A stretch of DNA of 64,000 nt from Caldimonas tepidiphila (GTDB taxonomy: Bacteria > Pseudomonadota > Gammaproteobacteria > Burkholderiales > Burkholderiaceae_C): NCBI RefSeq assembly GCF_003569765.1, contig NZ_QXMG01000014.1, positions 43,916-107,915 on the forward strand, written 5' to 3'. This document shows, one piece after another, positions 16,149-24,580 of the stretch. A program made the translations under genes and the position numbers. The notes under the pieces were generated by a model. That model saw nothing but the letters and a program-made list of their open reading frames with translations. It was not told the DNA's origin and made no database searches. Each line of letters opens with the position of its first letter. Within the stretch, counting starts at the first letter, position 1.

Positions 16149-17927
16149 ATGAAACGCAGAACGTTCCTGATGTCCGGCCTGGCGCCGGTGACCCTCGCAG
16201 GCTGGAGCGGCAGCGCGGGCGCGCTGCCGCCGGCGCACAGCCCCGCGGCGACCAAGATCGCGGCCATCGACGCGATGCGGCGCGCGGTCGAGCACATGGA
16301 CCAGCAGGTCTCCTATCACGGCGGCTATGTCTGGGACTATCTGCCCGACATGTCGCGCACCTGGGGCGAGATGGAGGCCAAGCGCACGATGTGCTGGATC
16401 CAGCCCCCGGGCACGCCGACCGCGGGCCACGCCTTCCTGGACGCCTACCACGCCACCGGGGACGAGACGTTCTACCGCGCCGCGGAACGCACCGGCCTCG
16501 CGCTGATCGCCGCGCAGCACCCGGCCGGCGGCTGGAACTACATCCACGACTTCGCCGGCGAGGCCTCGCTGAAGGACTGGTACGAGACGATCGGCATCAA
16601 CGGCTGGCGCCTCGAGGAGTTCCAGCACTACTACGGCAACGCCACCTTCGACGACGCCGGCACCGCGGTGTCCTCGCAGTTCCTGCTGCGCATGTACCTG
16701 GAGAAGAAGGACCGCCGCTTCCTCGTGCCGCTGAACAAGGCCATCGGCTTCGTGCTGGCCGCGCAGTTCAAGGGCGGCGTCGCCGACGGCGGCTGGCCGC
16801 AGCGCTTTCCCTTCGTCGACAACTCGATCTCGTCGATGCCGCAGCCGAACCCGCAGCAGATCCCCCCGGGCGCACGCCAGGGCATGGAGGACGGCGACTA
16901 CACGCGCCACGTCACCTTCAACGACGACGTGGCCGGCGAGAACATCAAGTTCCTGCTGATGTGCGTGATCGGGCTGGGGCGCACCGACCTCGTCGAGCCG
17001 GTGCACCGCGCGATGGAATGCCTGCGCCGGCTGCAGCAGCCCGCGCCGCAGGCGGGCTGGGGCCTGCAGCACCTCGCCGTGGCGCGTGACGGCCGCCCCG
17101 CCGGCGCCCCGGCCGGCGCGCGCAGCTACGAGCCGCGCGCGCTCGCCACCCACACCACCGACACCAACGTCAAGCAGCTCTTCAACTACTTCCAGCTCAC
17201 CGGCGACCGCAAGTACCTCGAGGGCGTGCCAGCCGCGCTCCAATGGCTCGAGAGCTGCGCGCTGACGGCGCAGATGAAGGCGGAGAACCCGCTCATCGCC
17301 AGCCGCACGCACCCGACCTTCATCGAGCTCGGCACCAACCGGCCGCTGTTCGTGCACCGCTACGGCTCCAACATCTGGAACGGCGCCTACTACGTCGACT
17401 ACGACCACCGCAACACGCCGAGCCACTACTCGGCCGGCCGCACCGTCAACGTCGCCGCGCTGCGCCGGACCTACGAGCAGCTCAGCTCGATGAGCCCGGC
17501 GCAGGTCGCCGAGATGGTCGCGCGCTCGCCGCTCGGCGCGCGCAAGCGGCGCGAGCTGCCGCGCTACTTCTCGCTGCGTGAGGTGGACTTCCCCGACCTG
17601 TTCGAGGACAGCGTCATGCTCAGCCCCACGGTGGCCGACAGCGAAGCGCAGAAGCTGATCGCCGACCTCGGCACCAAGAACTACTGGCTCACCCCGCTCG
17701 CGACCACCACCAATCCCTACCGCGGCAACGGCCCGAGCGAGCCCTACACCGGCACGGCCTACCAGAGCCGGCATGTCGGCGACCTCAGCGACACCTCGCC
17801 CTACGACCCGCGCAACCCGCCCGAGATCGCGCCCTACGTGAAGCAGGAGCGCACGCTCGGCATCTCGACCAGCCAGTTCGTCTCGAACCTGGGCAAGCTG
17901 ATCGCGTACGTCGCGCCGGTGAAGTGA
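16149..17927 (+). CDS. Exported PL10-like pectate lyase
   Basis: A 592-residue secreted protein with a twin-arginine type leader (MKRRTFLMSG). The body is alpha-helical and contains PL10 signatures: the GGWNYIHDF segment and VADGGWPQRFPF, which correspond to the GGWPQ block of pectic acid lyases, with a second toroid-like repeat region GNAT...SQFLLRMY. PL10 enzymes cleave polygalacturonate by beta-elimination with Ca2+. It is longer than the roughly 330-residue PL10 catalytic domain; the extra C-terminal 200 residues (HTTDTNVKQLFNYFQ onward) are unassigned. It is divergent from glycerate kinase. The family is likely; the precise substrate is not proven. Confidence 0.72.
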   Translation: MKRRTFLMSGLAPVTLAGWSGSAGALPPAHSPAATKIAAIDAMRRAVEHMDQQVSYHGGYVWDYLPDMSRTWGEMEAKRTMCWIQPPGTPTAGHAFLDAYHATGDETFYRAAERTGLALIAAQHPAGGWNYIHDFAGEASLKDWYETIGINGWRLEEFQHYYGNATFDDAGTAVSSQFLLRMYLEKKDRRFLVPLNKAIGFVLAAQFKGGVADGGWPQRFPFVDNSISSMPQPNPQQIPPGARQGMEDGDYTRHVTFNDDVAGENIKFLLMCVIGLGRTDLVEPVHRAMECLRRLQQPAPQAGWGLQHLAVARDGRPAGAPAGARSYEPRALATHTTDTNVKQLFNYFQLTGDRKYLEGVPAALQWLESCALTAQMKAENPLIASRTHPTFIELGTNRPLFVHRYGSNIWNGAYYVDYDHRNTPSHYSAGRTVNVAALRRTYEQLSSMSPAQVAEMVARSPLGARKRRELPRYFSLREVDFPDLFEDSVMLSPTVADSEAQKLIADLGTKNYWLTPLATTTNPYRGNGPSEPYTGTAYQSRHVGDLSDTSPYDPRNPPEIAPYVKQERTLGISTSQFVSNLGKLIAYVAPVK

Positions 17928-18057
17928 GGCGGCGGCGCCTTCCGGGCCCGCCAGGGCGCGGAAGGCGTTCGCGAGCCGGAACGGTCCGCCGGAGCCCGGT
18001 GAGCGCCCACTTCTTCACGCTTGCGCGAGGCAGGGGCCCCACTCCTGAAACAATTGG

Positions 18058-18087
18058 TTGACGCTCGTAAGAGGGGGTACGTATAAG
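18058..18087 (+). promoter_or_regulatory. Sigma70-type promoter for mepK
   Basis: TTGACG (18058-18063) and TATAAG (18082-18087) are separated by 18 bases. Transcription would start near 18094, giving a leader of about 20 bases that includes GGAGA before the GTG start. This is among the better sigma70 matches in this GC-rich window. Confidence 0.65.
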
Positions 18088-18113
18088 GGCGGCTTTGCCC
18101 GGAGACGCCCCCC

Positions 18114-18665
18114 GTGAGCCCCCTGTCCCGACGCCGCTTCACCCGACTGCTGGCCGCGATGCCGGCGCTGGCCGTGCCGGCGCTGGCCGTGCCGGCGCTG
18201 GCGCGCGCGCACGCCGCCGAGCCCCGCACGCTGACATTCAGTCACCTCCACACCGGCGAGCGCCTCGTGGACATCGAGTACTTCAGCGGCGGCAGCTACC
18301 TGCCCGACGCGCTCGGCGAGATCAACCGCCTGCTGCGCGACTTCCGCACCGGCGAGGTCGCCCCGATCGATCCGCAGCTGCTCGACCTGCTGCACGGCCT
18401 GAGCCAGCTGACCGGCAGCACGCAGCCCTTCCAGATCATCTCCGCCTACCGCTCGCCCGCCACCAACGCGATGCTGCGCGCGCGCAGCACCGGCGTGGCC
18501 AGCGGCAGCCTGCACCTGTCGGGACGCGCGATCGACATCCGCGTCGCCGACGTGCCGCTCGCCCGGCTGCGGCAGGCCGCGCTCGCGCTCGGGCGCGGCG
18601 GCGTCGGCTACTACCCCGGCTCGAACTTCGTGCACGTGGACACCGGGCGCGTGCGCGCCTGGTGA
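18114..18665 (+). CDS. mepK: MepK/YcbK-like murein endopeptidase (M15, DUF882)
   Basis: A 183-residue exported peptidase, nearly the length of E. coli MepK (YcbK), which cleaves 3-3 and 4-3 peptide crosslinks in peptidoglycan. The leader has twin Arg (RRRFTRLL). The zinc and catalytic residues of the M15 fold are visible: His and Asp in SGSLHLSGRAIDIRV and His in NFVHVDTG. It starts at GTG with GGAGA upstream. It is convergent with the LdtD-like gene; the same two families are neighbours in E. coli, where one makes and one cuts 3-3 crosslinks. A 15-bp tandem repeat in the leader gives ALAVPALAVPALA. Confidence 0.88.
   Translation: MSPLSRRRFTRLLAAMPALAVPALAVPALARAHAAEPRTLTFSHLHTGERLVDIEYFSGGSYLPDALGEINRLLRDFRTGEVAPIDPQLLDLLHGLSQLTGSTQPFQIISAYRSPATNAMLRARSTGVASGSLHLSGRAIDIRVADVPLARLRQAALALGRGGVGYYPGSNFVHVDTGRVRAW
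18161..18201 (+). repeat. 15-bp tandem repeat in the mepK leader
   Basis: The unit GCCGGCGCTGGCCGT is present two full times and once in part, encoding Ala-Leu-Ala-Val-Pro repeats within the hydrophobic core of the export signal. Being a multiple of three it can expand or shrink without frameshift. Confidence 0.8.
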
Positions 18666-20477
18666 TCAGTCCCCGGCAGCGGTGCCGGCGCTGCGCCGCG
18701 CCAGCGCCGCCTCCAGCCGCCGGTCGTGGCCGTAGATGTCCGCCGCGAAGTGCAGCGCGCCGCTCTCCGGGTTCACCTCGGCGGTGTAGTACAGCAGCCG
18801 CACCGGCAGCGGCTGCGTGAGGTTCACGCGCAGCGGCCGCGGCGCGGCCATCGCCGCCTCGATGCGCTCGCGCGTCCACTCCGGCTGGTCGCGCAGCACC
18901 CATTGCGCGAGCGCCGCCGGATCGCGCAGGCGCACGCAGCCGTGGCTGAGGTCGCGGCGCGTGCGGCTGAAGAGCCGGCGCGACGGCGTGCCGTGCAGGT
19001 AGACCGCCTGGTCGTTCGGGAAGATGAACTTCACGAGCCCGAGCGAGTTGTGCGGCCCGGGGCGCTGGCGCACCCGCAGTCCGTCGCGCCCCTGGCGCAG
19101 CCGCTCGATGTTCTCCGGCGTCGCGGCCACCACCGGCGCGCGGTCGCCCGCGCCGCGCACGATCTCCATCTGCATCCGGTCCAGGTAGCCCGGGTCGAGC
19201 GCGAGACCCGGCAGGATCTCCTTGCGCACGATCGAGCGCGGCACGTCCCAGTACGGGCGGAAGACCAGGTAGCGCATCTCCTCCGCCAGCACCGGCGTCT
19301 GCGTGTCGAGCGAGCCGCCGACGATCACGTCCATGCCGAGCGCCGGCGCGCGCCCGGGCGAGGCGTCCCAGGCGGCGAGCCGGAACATCGCGATGTTGAC
19401 CGCCAGGAAGGGCCGCCCGTCCGGCGGCGGCAGCCAGCGCATGCGCTCCAGCGCGAGCTCGATCTGCCGCACGCGCCGCGACAGGGGCACGTTCAGCGCC
19501 GCGCGCGTCTCGGCGCCGAGCACGCCGTTGTCCCGCAGGCCGTGGCGGCGCTGGAAGCGCCGCACGCCTTCGACCAGCGCCGCCTCGTACGCCGGGCGCG
19601 ACGGCGGCCGCGCGTCGGCCGGCAGGTCGCCGAGCGCAACCAGGCGGCGGTGCAGCGACGCGGCACCCGCCAGCCGCTCGCCCGGGCGCACGTCCGGGCC
19701 GGGGGGCAGGACGGCCGCACCCGGCTCGGCTGCCAGCGAGCGGTAACGCCGCAGCTCCTCGCGCAGGCGCAGATAGGGCTCGGACTGCGGTGCGGACGCC
19801 GCGACGGCGTCCCGCAGGCCGTGCACCGGCAAAGCTGCGCGCAGCAGGTCGGCCGCATCCGGCTCCCCCGTGCGCGGCGGCATGCGGAAGCCGAACTCGC
19901 GCGGATCGACGCGACCGCGCTGCAGATGCCGCAGGTAGCGCAGCATCGCGACGCTGAGATCGATGTCGAGCGCCGCGCGCTGCGCCTCGTCGGGAGCGGC
20001 CGCATCCCGCAAGTGCGCCACGCCTGCGGCGAGTGCCTCGACCCGGTAGTCGGCCGGATCGAGCCCCTCGTCGCCTGCGGCCGACAGCAGCAGCAGCGCA
20101 TCGGCGGCGCTGCGTCCGGGCCGGCCGTCGGCGCCGCTCCACAGGGGGGTGTAGCCGAGCGGCCGGTAGAGCCGGTGCAGCGCCTCCAGCTCCTCGGCGC
20201 CCGGAATCCGGGCGCGATCGGGCGCGGCGAGGAGGGCGGACAGCGCGGTGAGCGGCAGCGGCGGTGACCCGGGCAGGACCGCGGACCCGGCCGGCGGGAC
20301 GGCGGGCAACTGCTGCGGCAACGACTGCGGGACGGCGGGCGGCTGCAGCGACAGGGCCGCTGCGCTCTCGGCAGCCGCCGGCTGCCCGACCGTGGCAAGG
20401 CCCAGGACCAGCAAGGCCACGGCGAGGCGCTGCGCCGGGCGGAAAAAGGGGGGAAGGGCAGCAGGAGAGAAATTCAT
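18666..20477 (-). CDS. ldtD: LdtD/YcbB-like L,D-transpeptidase
   Basis: A 603-residue exported enzyme that forms 3-3 (mDAP-mDAP) crosslinks in murein. After a signal peptide and a Pro/Gln-rich stretch come an N-terminal scaffold domain (LEALHRLYRPLGYTPLWSGADG), a peptidoglycan-binding segment (GVRRFQRRHGLRDNGVLGAETRAALNVPLSRRVRQIELALERMRWLP) and the catalytic domain with YLHGTPSRRLFSRTRRDLSHGCVRL, containing the Cys nucleophile and the upstream His. Size and order match E. coli YcbB/LdtD. It starts at ATG 20477 and ends next to the convergent mepK. Confidence 0.9.
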   Translation of the reverse strand: MNFSPAALPPFFRPAQRLAVALLVLGLATVGQPAAAESAAALSLQPPAVPQSLPQQLPAVPPAGSAVLPGSPPLPLTALSALLAAPDRARIPGAEELEALHRLYRPLGYTPLWSGADGRPGRSAADALLLLSAAGDEGLDPADYRVEALAAGVAHLRDAAAPDEAQRAALDIDLSVAMLRYLRHLQRGRVDPREFGFRMPPRTGEPDAADLLRAALPVHGLRDAVAASAPQSEPYLRLREELRRYRSLAAEPGAAVLPPGPDVRPGERLAGAASLHRRLVALGDLPADARPPSRPAYEAALVEGVRRFQRRHGLRDNGVLGAETRAALNVPLSRRVRQIELALERMRWLPPPDGRPFLAVNIAMFRLAAWDASPGRAPALGMDVIVGGSLDTQTPVLAEEMRYLVFRPYWDVPRSIVRKEILPGLALDPGYLDRMQMEIVRGAGDRAPVVAATPENIERLRQGRDGLRVRQRPGPHNSLGLVKFIFPNDQAVYLHGTPSRRLFSRTRRDLSHGCVRLRDPAALAQWVLRDQPEWTRERIEAAMAAPRPLRVNLTQPLPVRLLYYTAEVNPESGALHFAADIYGHDRRLEAALARRSAGTAAGD

Positions 20478-20660
20478 GAACGGCTCGGGGGCCGCGCACC
20501 GGGCGCGGCCAGAAAAGAGGGTCGGGAAAGTCCTGTGCTCCCCCAGCAAACCGGATACCCCCGGGCGCGGGATGCGCCGCCCGGGGCGCCGGCACGCCGG
20601 CTGCCTGTGTTGCGCCGGAAAGGAGAGGGCGCGCCCGTTTCGCGCGCCCGGCGGCCCCCG

Positions 20661-21173
20661 ATGTGGCAGGCGATTGTGGAGACGGTGCGCGACGAGTTCT
20701 CGGATGTTCCCGATGTGGCCGAGCTCACGCGGCTGACGGTTCGCCTGCTGATGGCGCTCGTGCTCGGTGCGATGATCGGCTACGAGCGCGAGCGGCGCGG
20801 CAGCGCGGCCGGACTGCGCACCCACATGCTGGTCTCGCTCGGCACCGCGGTCTTCGTGCTGGTGCCGCTGCAGGCCGGCATGAAGATCGAGGATCTCAGC
20901 CGGGTCATCCAGGGCGTGATCAGCGGCATCGGCTTCCTCGGCGCCGGCGCGGTGCTCAAGCTCGACCGCTCCCAGCAAATCCGGGGACTCACGACGGCGG
21001 CCGGCATCTGGGCCACGTCAGCCATCGGCATGACGGCCGGCATGGGCCTGGAGGCCACCGCGGTGTTCGTTACCGTGCTGTCGATCGTGGTGCTGGATGT
21101 GCTGCTGCGCGTCGAGAAGGCCTTGATCCGCCGGGGCTGGAGCGACGCCCCCCGGCAGCCGCCCGAGCGCTGA
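20661..21173 (+). CDS. MgtC/SapB-family membrane protein
   Basis: A 170-residue inner-membrane protein with four to five transmembrane helices. The MgtC/SapB signature is clear: GAMIGYERERRGSAAGLRTHMLVSLG, then QGVISGIGFLGAGAVLK and GLTTAAGIWATSAIGMTAGMG. It lacks the ACT-like C-terminal domain of Salmonella MgtC, as do many homologues. MgtC-type proteins are tied to Mg2+ limitation and regulation of ATP synthase, but the role of short SapB-type members is unclear. It is divergent from ldtD and convergent with the YihY gene. Confidence 0.88.
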   Translation: MWQAIVETVRDEFSDVPDVAELTRLTVRLLMALVLGAMIGYERERRGSAAGLRTHMLVSLGTAVFVLVPLQAGMKIEDLSRVIQGVISGIGFLGAGAVLKLDRSQQIRGLTTAAGIWATSAIGMTAGMGLEATAVFVTVLSIVVLDVLLRVEKALIRRGWSDAPRQPPER

Positions 21174-21186
21174 AGCGGCCAGGGAA

Positions 21187-22101
21187 TCAGTCCGTGCGCA
21201 GCCCCTCGGGCTCCGCGGCCGCCCCCGCGGCATCGACGCGCTCGTACTCCGAGATCACCTGCGCGCCGAACAGCAGCAGCGTCGCCGCGATCTCCAGGCT
21301 CAGCAGCACGATGATCGCCGTCGTCAGCGAGCCGTAGACGACGCTCACCTGCGACAGCGTCGTCAGGTACCAGATCAGCAGGTGGCGCGTGATCTCCCAC
21401 AGCAGCGTGGCGGTGAGGGCACCGACGAGCGCATGCTGCAGCGACAGCCGCCCGACCGGCATCACCATGTAGATCGACGTCAGGATCAGCACCTCGCCGA
21501 CCACGCCCAGCAGGTAGAGCAGCAGGCCCGAGAGCCGGCCGAGCGACCACACGTGCCCGAGCAGCCGCACGCTGTCGTCGCCTAGCGCCTGCAGGCTGCC
21601 CGAGACGATGGTCACCACCAGCAGCCCGAAGCCGAGGAAGAGGATGTAGCAGTAGGGCAGCACCGCGGAGACGAGGAAGTGGCGCCGGCGGATCGCGACG
21701 CGGTGGTGGAAGATCACCGACATCGCGTTCTCCAGCACGGTGAAGGCGAGCGAGCTGAAGAACAGCATCGTCGCGAGCACGAACCAGCCCACCACCTCGC
21801 GGTGCGCGAGGAAGTTGCCCAGCTCCAGCACGATCGGCGCCGATTGCCCGGGCAGCAGCCATTCGAGATAGCGCGCCAGCGTGCGCAGCAACTCCACCGG
21901 CTCGAGCACGTGCGACAGCACGATCGCGATCAGGATCAGCAGCGGCACCAGCGACAGCAGCGCGTAGTACGCCACCGCGCCGGCCAGCAGCAGTCCCTGG
22001 TTGGCGCGGAAGGCCTTCAGGACCCGCCATGCGAAGGCGCCGGGGTGCCTGAGGACCTGGGTCGCGCGCCGGCTGGCGTGGAAGGAAGCGGGAAGATGCA
22101 T
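21187..22101 (-). CDS. YihY/UPF0761 family membrane protein
   Basis: A 304-residue inner-membrane protein with six predicted helices. Family markers include GLLLAGAVAYYALLSLVPLLILIAI near the N-terminus and VVYGSLTTAIIVLLSLEIAATLLLFGAQVISEYER near the C-terminus. The family was once mislabelled ribonuclease BN; its role is unknown, possibly transport or envelope maintenance. ATG at 22101 has GGAAG upstream on its strand; an upstream ATG would add 16 residues of unlikely sequence. Confidence 0.87.
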   Translation of the reverse strand: MHLPASFHASRRATQVLRHPGAFAWRVLKAFRANQGLLLAGAVAYYALLSLVPLLILIAIVLSHVLEPVELLRTLARYLEWLLPGQSAPIVLELGNFLAHREVVGWFVLATMLFFSSLAFTVLENAMSVIFHHRVAIRRRHFLVSAVLPYCYILFLGFGLLVVTIVSGSLQALGDDSVRLLGHVWSLGRLSGLLLYLLGVVGEVLILTSIYMVMPVGRLSLQHALVGALTATLLWEITRHLLIWYLTTLSQVSVVYGSLTTAIIVLLSLEIAATLLLFGAQVISEYERVDAAGAAAEPEGLRTD

Positions 22102-22247
22102 CTCTGCCGCGTCGCCGACTGCCCGGGGCGGGCAGCGACACGCTCGCAAGCCATGACGAGGGACCGTCCGGCAAACCGCGCACCCGGCCGGCTGCCGCCC
22201 CCGCCCGGGGTGCCGGGGCCGCCCTCTTCGCGAAGTGGCGAAGGCGC

Positions 22248-22276
22248 TGGACAGCGCGAGGGTTTTCCCCTATCAT
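22248..22276 (+). promoter_or_regulatory. Sigma70-type promoter of the small-RNA candidate
   Basis: TGGACA (22248-22253) and TATCAT (22271-22276) are spaced by exactly 17 bases. The predicted transcription start is near 22283, six bases before the first hairpin of the downstream structured region. Confidence 0.6.
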
Positions 22277-22282
22277 TCACTC

Positions 22283-22376
22283 ACTGCGGGAGAAAACAGC
22301 TTTTCTCCTCACGTTTGTCTCCTCCACCTCCCTCGGTGGATTCAAGCCCGAGATCCTCGATCTCGGGCTTTTTTTT
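22283..22376 (+). ncRNA. Candidate small RNA with CCUCC motifs (about 94 nt)
   Basis: Between the divergent YihY and patatin genes lies a compact unit: a sigma70 promoter, then hairpin 1 (GGAGAAAA-CAGC-TTTTCTCC, 22289-22308), hairpin 2 (TCCACC-N6-GGTGGA, 22323-22340) and a T-tailed terminator hairpin (22344-22376). CTCCTC, CTCCTCC and CCTCCCT lie in the 3' arm, linker and loop, so unpaired anti-Shine-Dalgarno bases would be offered to mRNA. The terminator ends 34 bases before the patatin ATG, so it could instead be an attenuated leader of that gene. No open reading frame of note lies within it. Function is inferred. Confidence 0.6.
22344..22376 (+). terminator. Strong intrinsic terminator
   Basis: An 11-bp perfect stem AAGCCCGAGAT / ATCTCGGGCTT with a five-base loop runs into eight consecutive T (22369-22376). 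It lies upstream of, not after, a protein gene on the plus strand, so it must end a short RNA or attenuate the patatin transcript. Confidence 0.85.
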
Positions 22377-22410
22377 GGCCGCGCCGTGCCGCCGCGACGA
22401 GAATGCCGGC

Positions 22411-23316
22411 ATGGACGGAAAGCCCAGGATCGGCGTGGCATTGGGAAGCGGCTCGGCGCGCGGCTGGGCCCACATCGGCGTGCTGCGCGTGCTGCAGGAG
22501 GCGGGGCTGGAGCCGCAGGTCGTCTGCGGCACCTCGATCGGCTCGCTGGTGGGCGCGGCCTGCGTGGCCGGCGAGCTCGACCGGCTGGAGGCTTGGGTGC
22601 GCAGCCTGACCTGGCAGGCCGTGGTCGGCATGCTCGACCTCACCACCAGCGGCGGGCTGATCAAGGGTAGGGCGCTCACCGAATTCTTCCGCCGGCACTT
22701 TCGGGACCGCGACATCCAGACGCTCGACCGCACCTTCGGGGCTGTTGCCACCCAGCTCACCACCGGGCAGGAGGTCTGGCTGCAGAGCGGCTCGCTGATC
22801 GACGCGGTGCGTGCGTCGATGGCCTTTCCCGGCCTGCTCACGCCGGCCCAGGACCGCGGCCGGCTGCTGGTCGACGGCGGCCTGGTCAACCCGGTGCCGG
22901 TGTCGCTGTGCCGGGCGCTCGGCGCGGACCTCGTCGTCGCGGTGGACCTCAACTCCGACCTGCTCGGGCGGCACCTGCGCCCGCCCGCGCGCCCCGAGGA
23001 ACCGGCGCCGGCCAACGGCGGCCCCCTGGCGAACATGCTCGACCGCTTGCAGAGCGGCCTCGGCCGCCTGCGCAGCGGCCCGAGCCACTCGAGCGCGATG
23101 CCCTCGATCGTCGACGTGCTCGCCAGCAGCGTCAACATCATGCAGGTGCGCATCACGCGCAGCCGCCTCGCGGGCGAACCGGCCGACATCCTGATCCAGC
23201 CGCGCCTCGCGCAGATGGCCTTCATGGACTTCCACCGCGGCGCGGCGGCCATCGCGGAAGGCCGCCGCGCGGCACGCGAGGCGCTGCCGCAGTTCACCCA
23301 GTTCGGCCTCGGCTGA
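22411..23316 (+). CDS. Patatin-like phospholipase (RssA/NTE family)
   Basis: A 301-residue cytoplasmic or membrane-associated serine lipase with a Ser-Asp dyad. The oxyanion glycines are in ALGSGSARGWAHIGVL, the nucleophile in GTSIGS, and the catalytic Asp in VDGGLVNPVPV. This layout matches bacterial RssA/YchK proteins. A Pro-rich low-complexity loop (residues about 185-210) interrupts the C-terminal half. The ATG at 22411 follows the terminator of the small-RNA candidate by 34 bases with no strong ribosome site, so expression may depend on readthrough or a weak promoter. Confidence 0.88.
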   Translation: MDGKPRIGVALGSGSARGWAHIGVLRVLQEAGLEPQVVCGTSIGSLVGAACVAGELDRLEAWVRSLTWQAVVGMLDLTTSGGLIKGRALTEFFRRHFRDRDIQTLDRTFGAVATQLTTGQEVWLQSGSLIDAVRASMAFPGLLTPAQDRGRLLVDGGLVNPVPVSLCRALGADLVVAVDLNSDLLGRHLRPPARPEEPAPANGGPLANMLDRLQSGLGRLRSGPSHSSAMPSIVDVLASSVNIMQVRITRSRLAGEPADILIQPRLAQMAFMDFHRGAAAIAEGRRAAREALPQFTQFGLG

Positions 23317-23336
23317 AAGCGGCGGCAGCAGGGCGC

Positions 23337-23759
23337 TCAGGCGCCGATCAGGTGCAGCACGACCTCGCGGCGGTGGGGCCGGCTGCGGTGCTCCCACAGG
23401 TAGATGCCCTGCCAGGTGCCGAGCGCGAGCCGGCCCTCGACCAGCGGGATGCCGAGATGCGTCTGCGTCAGCGCTGCGCGCACATGCGCGGGCATGTCGT
23501 CCGGCCCCTCGTCCCGGTGGCGGAACATCGGGTCGCCGTCCGGAACGAGGCGCGAGAAGAAGTGCTCCAGGTCGCGCTGCACCTGCGGGTCGGCGTTCTC
23601 CTGCACCAGCAGGCTGGCCGAGGTGTGGCGCACGAAGACGGTCAGCAGCCCCTGGCGCAGGCCGCGAGCCGCGACCCAGTCGCGCACTTCGCCGGTGATG
23701 TCGGTCATCCCGCGACCCGGGGTGCGGATCTCGAGCACGGTGGTGTCCTGTCTCAGCAT
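23337..23759 (-). CDS. YjbQ/UPF0047 family protein
   Basis: A 140-residue protein of the widespread YjbQ family, trimeric in known structures. The signature FVRHTSASLLVQENADPQVQRDLEHFFSRLVP and the end GTWQGIYLWEHRSRPHRREVVLHLIG are intact, including the conserved His and Asp/Glu that line the active pocket. Members show weak thiamine-phosphate synthase activity in vivo, but the true reaction is unsettled. It converges with the patatin gene, 20 bases apart. Confidence 0.9.
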   Translation of the reverse strand: MLRQDTTVLEIRTPGRGMTDITGEVRDWVAARGLRQGLLTVFVRHTSASLLVQENADPQVQRDLEHFFSRLVPDGDPMFRHRDEGPDDMPAHVRAALTQTHLGIPLVEGRLALGTWQGIYLWEHRSRPHRREVVLHLIGA

Positions 23760-23961
23760 GGTGTCGGCTCCCGGCCGCGCGCCGCGCCCCCGCTTTCGCG
23801 GGAAACGAAGGCCCGGGGCGATGCGCGCAAGGCGCCCCGGGGTGGTTCATGGAGTAATCTTCGCCGCCGATAGGCCACACCGCAGATACCCCTTGTCCCC
23901 GCTTGCGCCTGAAATACCTCGACACCCTCCCGGGCGCGCCCGTCCCGGCGGGCAGACCCTC

Positions 23962-24348
23962 ATGAAGAAAGCAGTCATCGCGCTCCTCCTGTGCTTCGCG
24001 AGCCTTCTCGCGTTCGCACAGGCCCCCGGTTCAGGTGCGGCATCCCGCACGGCCACCGCCGCCTCGAGCCAGCAGGAGGACGAGTCGTCCACGGCCGAGG
24101 AGCTGGGCAGGGTCATCGGCTCGCTGCTCAAGCGCGCGGCCAACGTGCTCGTCGAGGTGGCCCGGGGCATCGCCGAGGGCTTCAGGTCGACGCCCGGCAA
24201 TTCCTCCGACGCCGAGGAATGCACGGCCGAGGAGGCGCGCGCCGGCAAATGCAAGCCGGACTCGCGGCGCAGCGAAGGCCCGCCGCCGGAAAAGGAGCAG
24301 GCTCAGTCCTCGGGTTTCCTTGGCGCCTTCCTGCGGGCGCTGTTCTGA
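23962..24348 (+). CDS. Hypothetical exported protein
   Basis: A 128-residue protein with a clear signal peptide (cleavage near AFAQA). The mature part has a Ser/Thr/Gln/Glu-rich linker, an amphipathic helix (ELGRVIGSLLKRAANVLVEVARGIAEGF), two cysteines (EECTAEEARAGKC) that could form a disulfide, a charged region and a hydrophobic C-terminus (GFLGAFLRALF) that may touch a membrane. I do not recognise a family. The start was chosen because the leader is typical. Confidence 0.6.
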   Translation: MKKAVIALLLCFASLLAFAQAPGSGAASRTATAASSQQEDESSTAEELGRVIGSLLKRAANVLVEVARGIAEGFRSTPGNSSDAEECTAEEARAGKCKPDSRRSEGPPPEKEQAQSSGFLGAFLRALF

Positions 24349-24580
24349 GACGGCGCGCGATTCGCGCGGTTTCGTCCCGCGGCGGTATCCGAGCCCGGCG
24401 CTGGACGGCCCCGGGCGGGGCTGCCGGCGAACCCGGAGCCGGCGCGCGACCCCGCCTTACCGGCCGCCCCGGAGGGGCCGCTGCACCCGATTCCGATACC
24501 CGCGGTGCGCCGCTCGGCTTGCCGGTACGAAGCGGTGGCAGAATCGCGCGTTTTTCCCCATCGGCTCAAGGATTCGAAGA

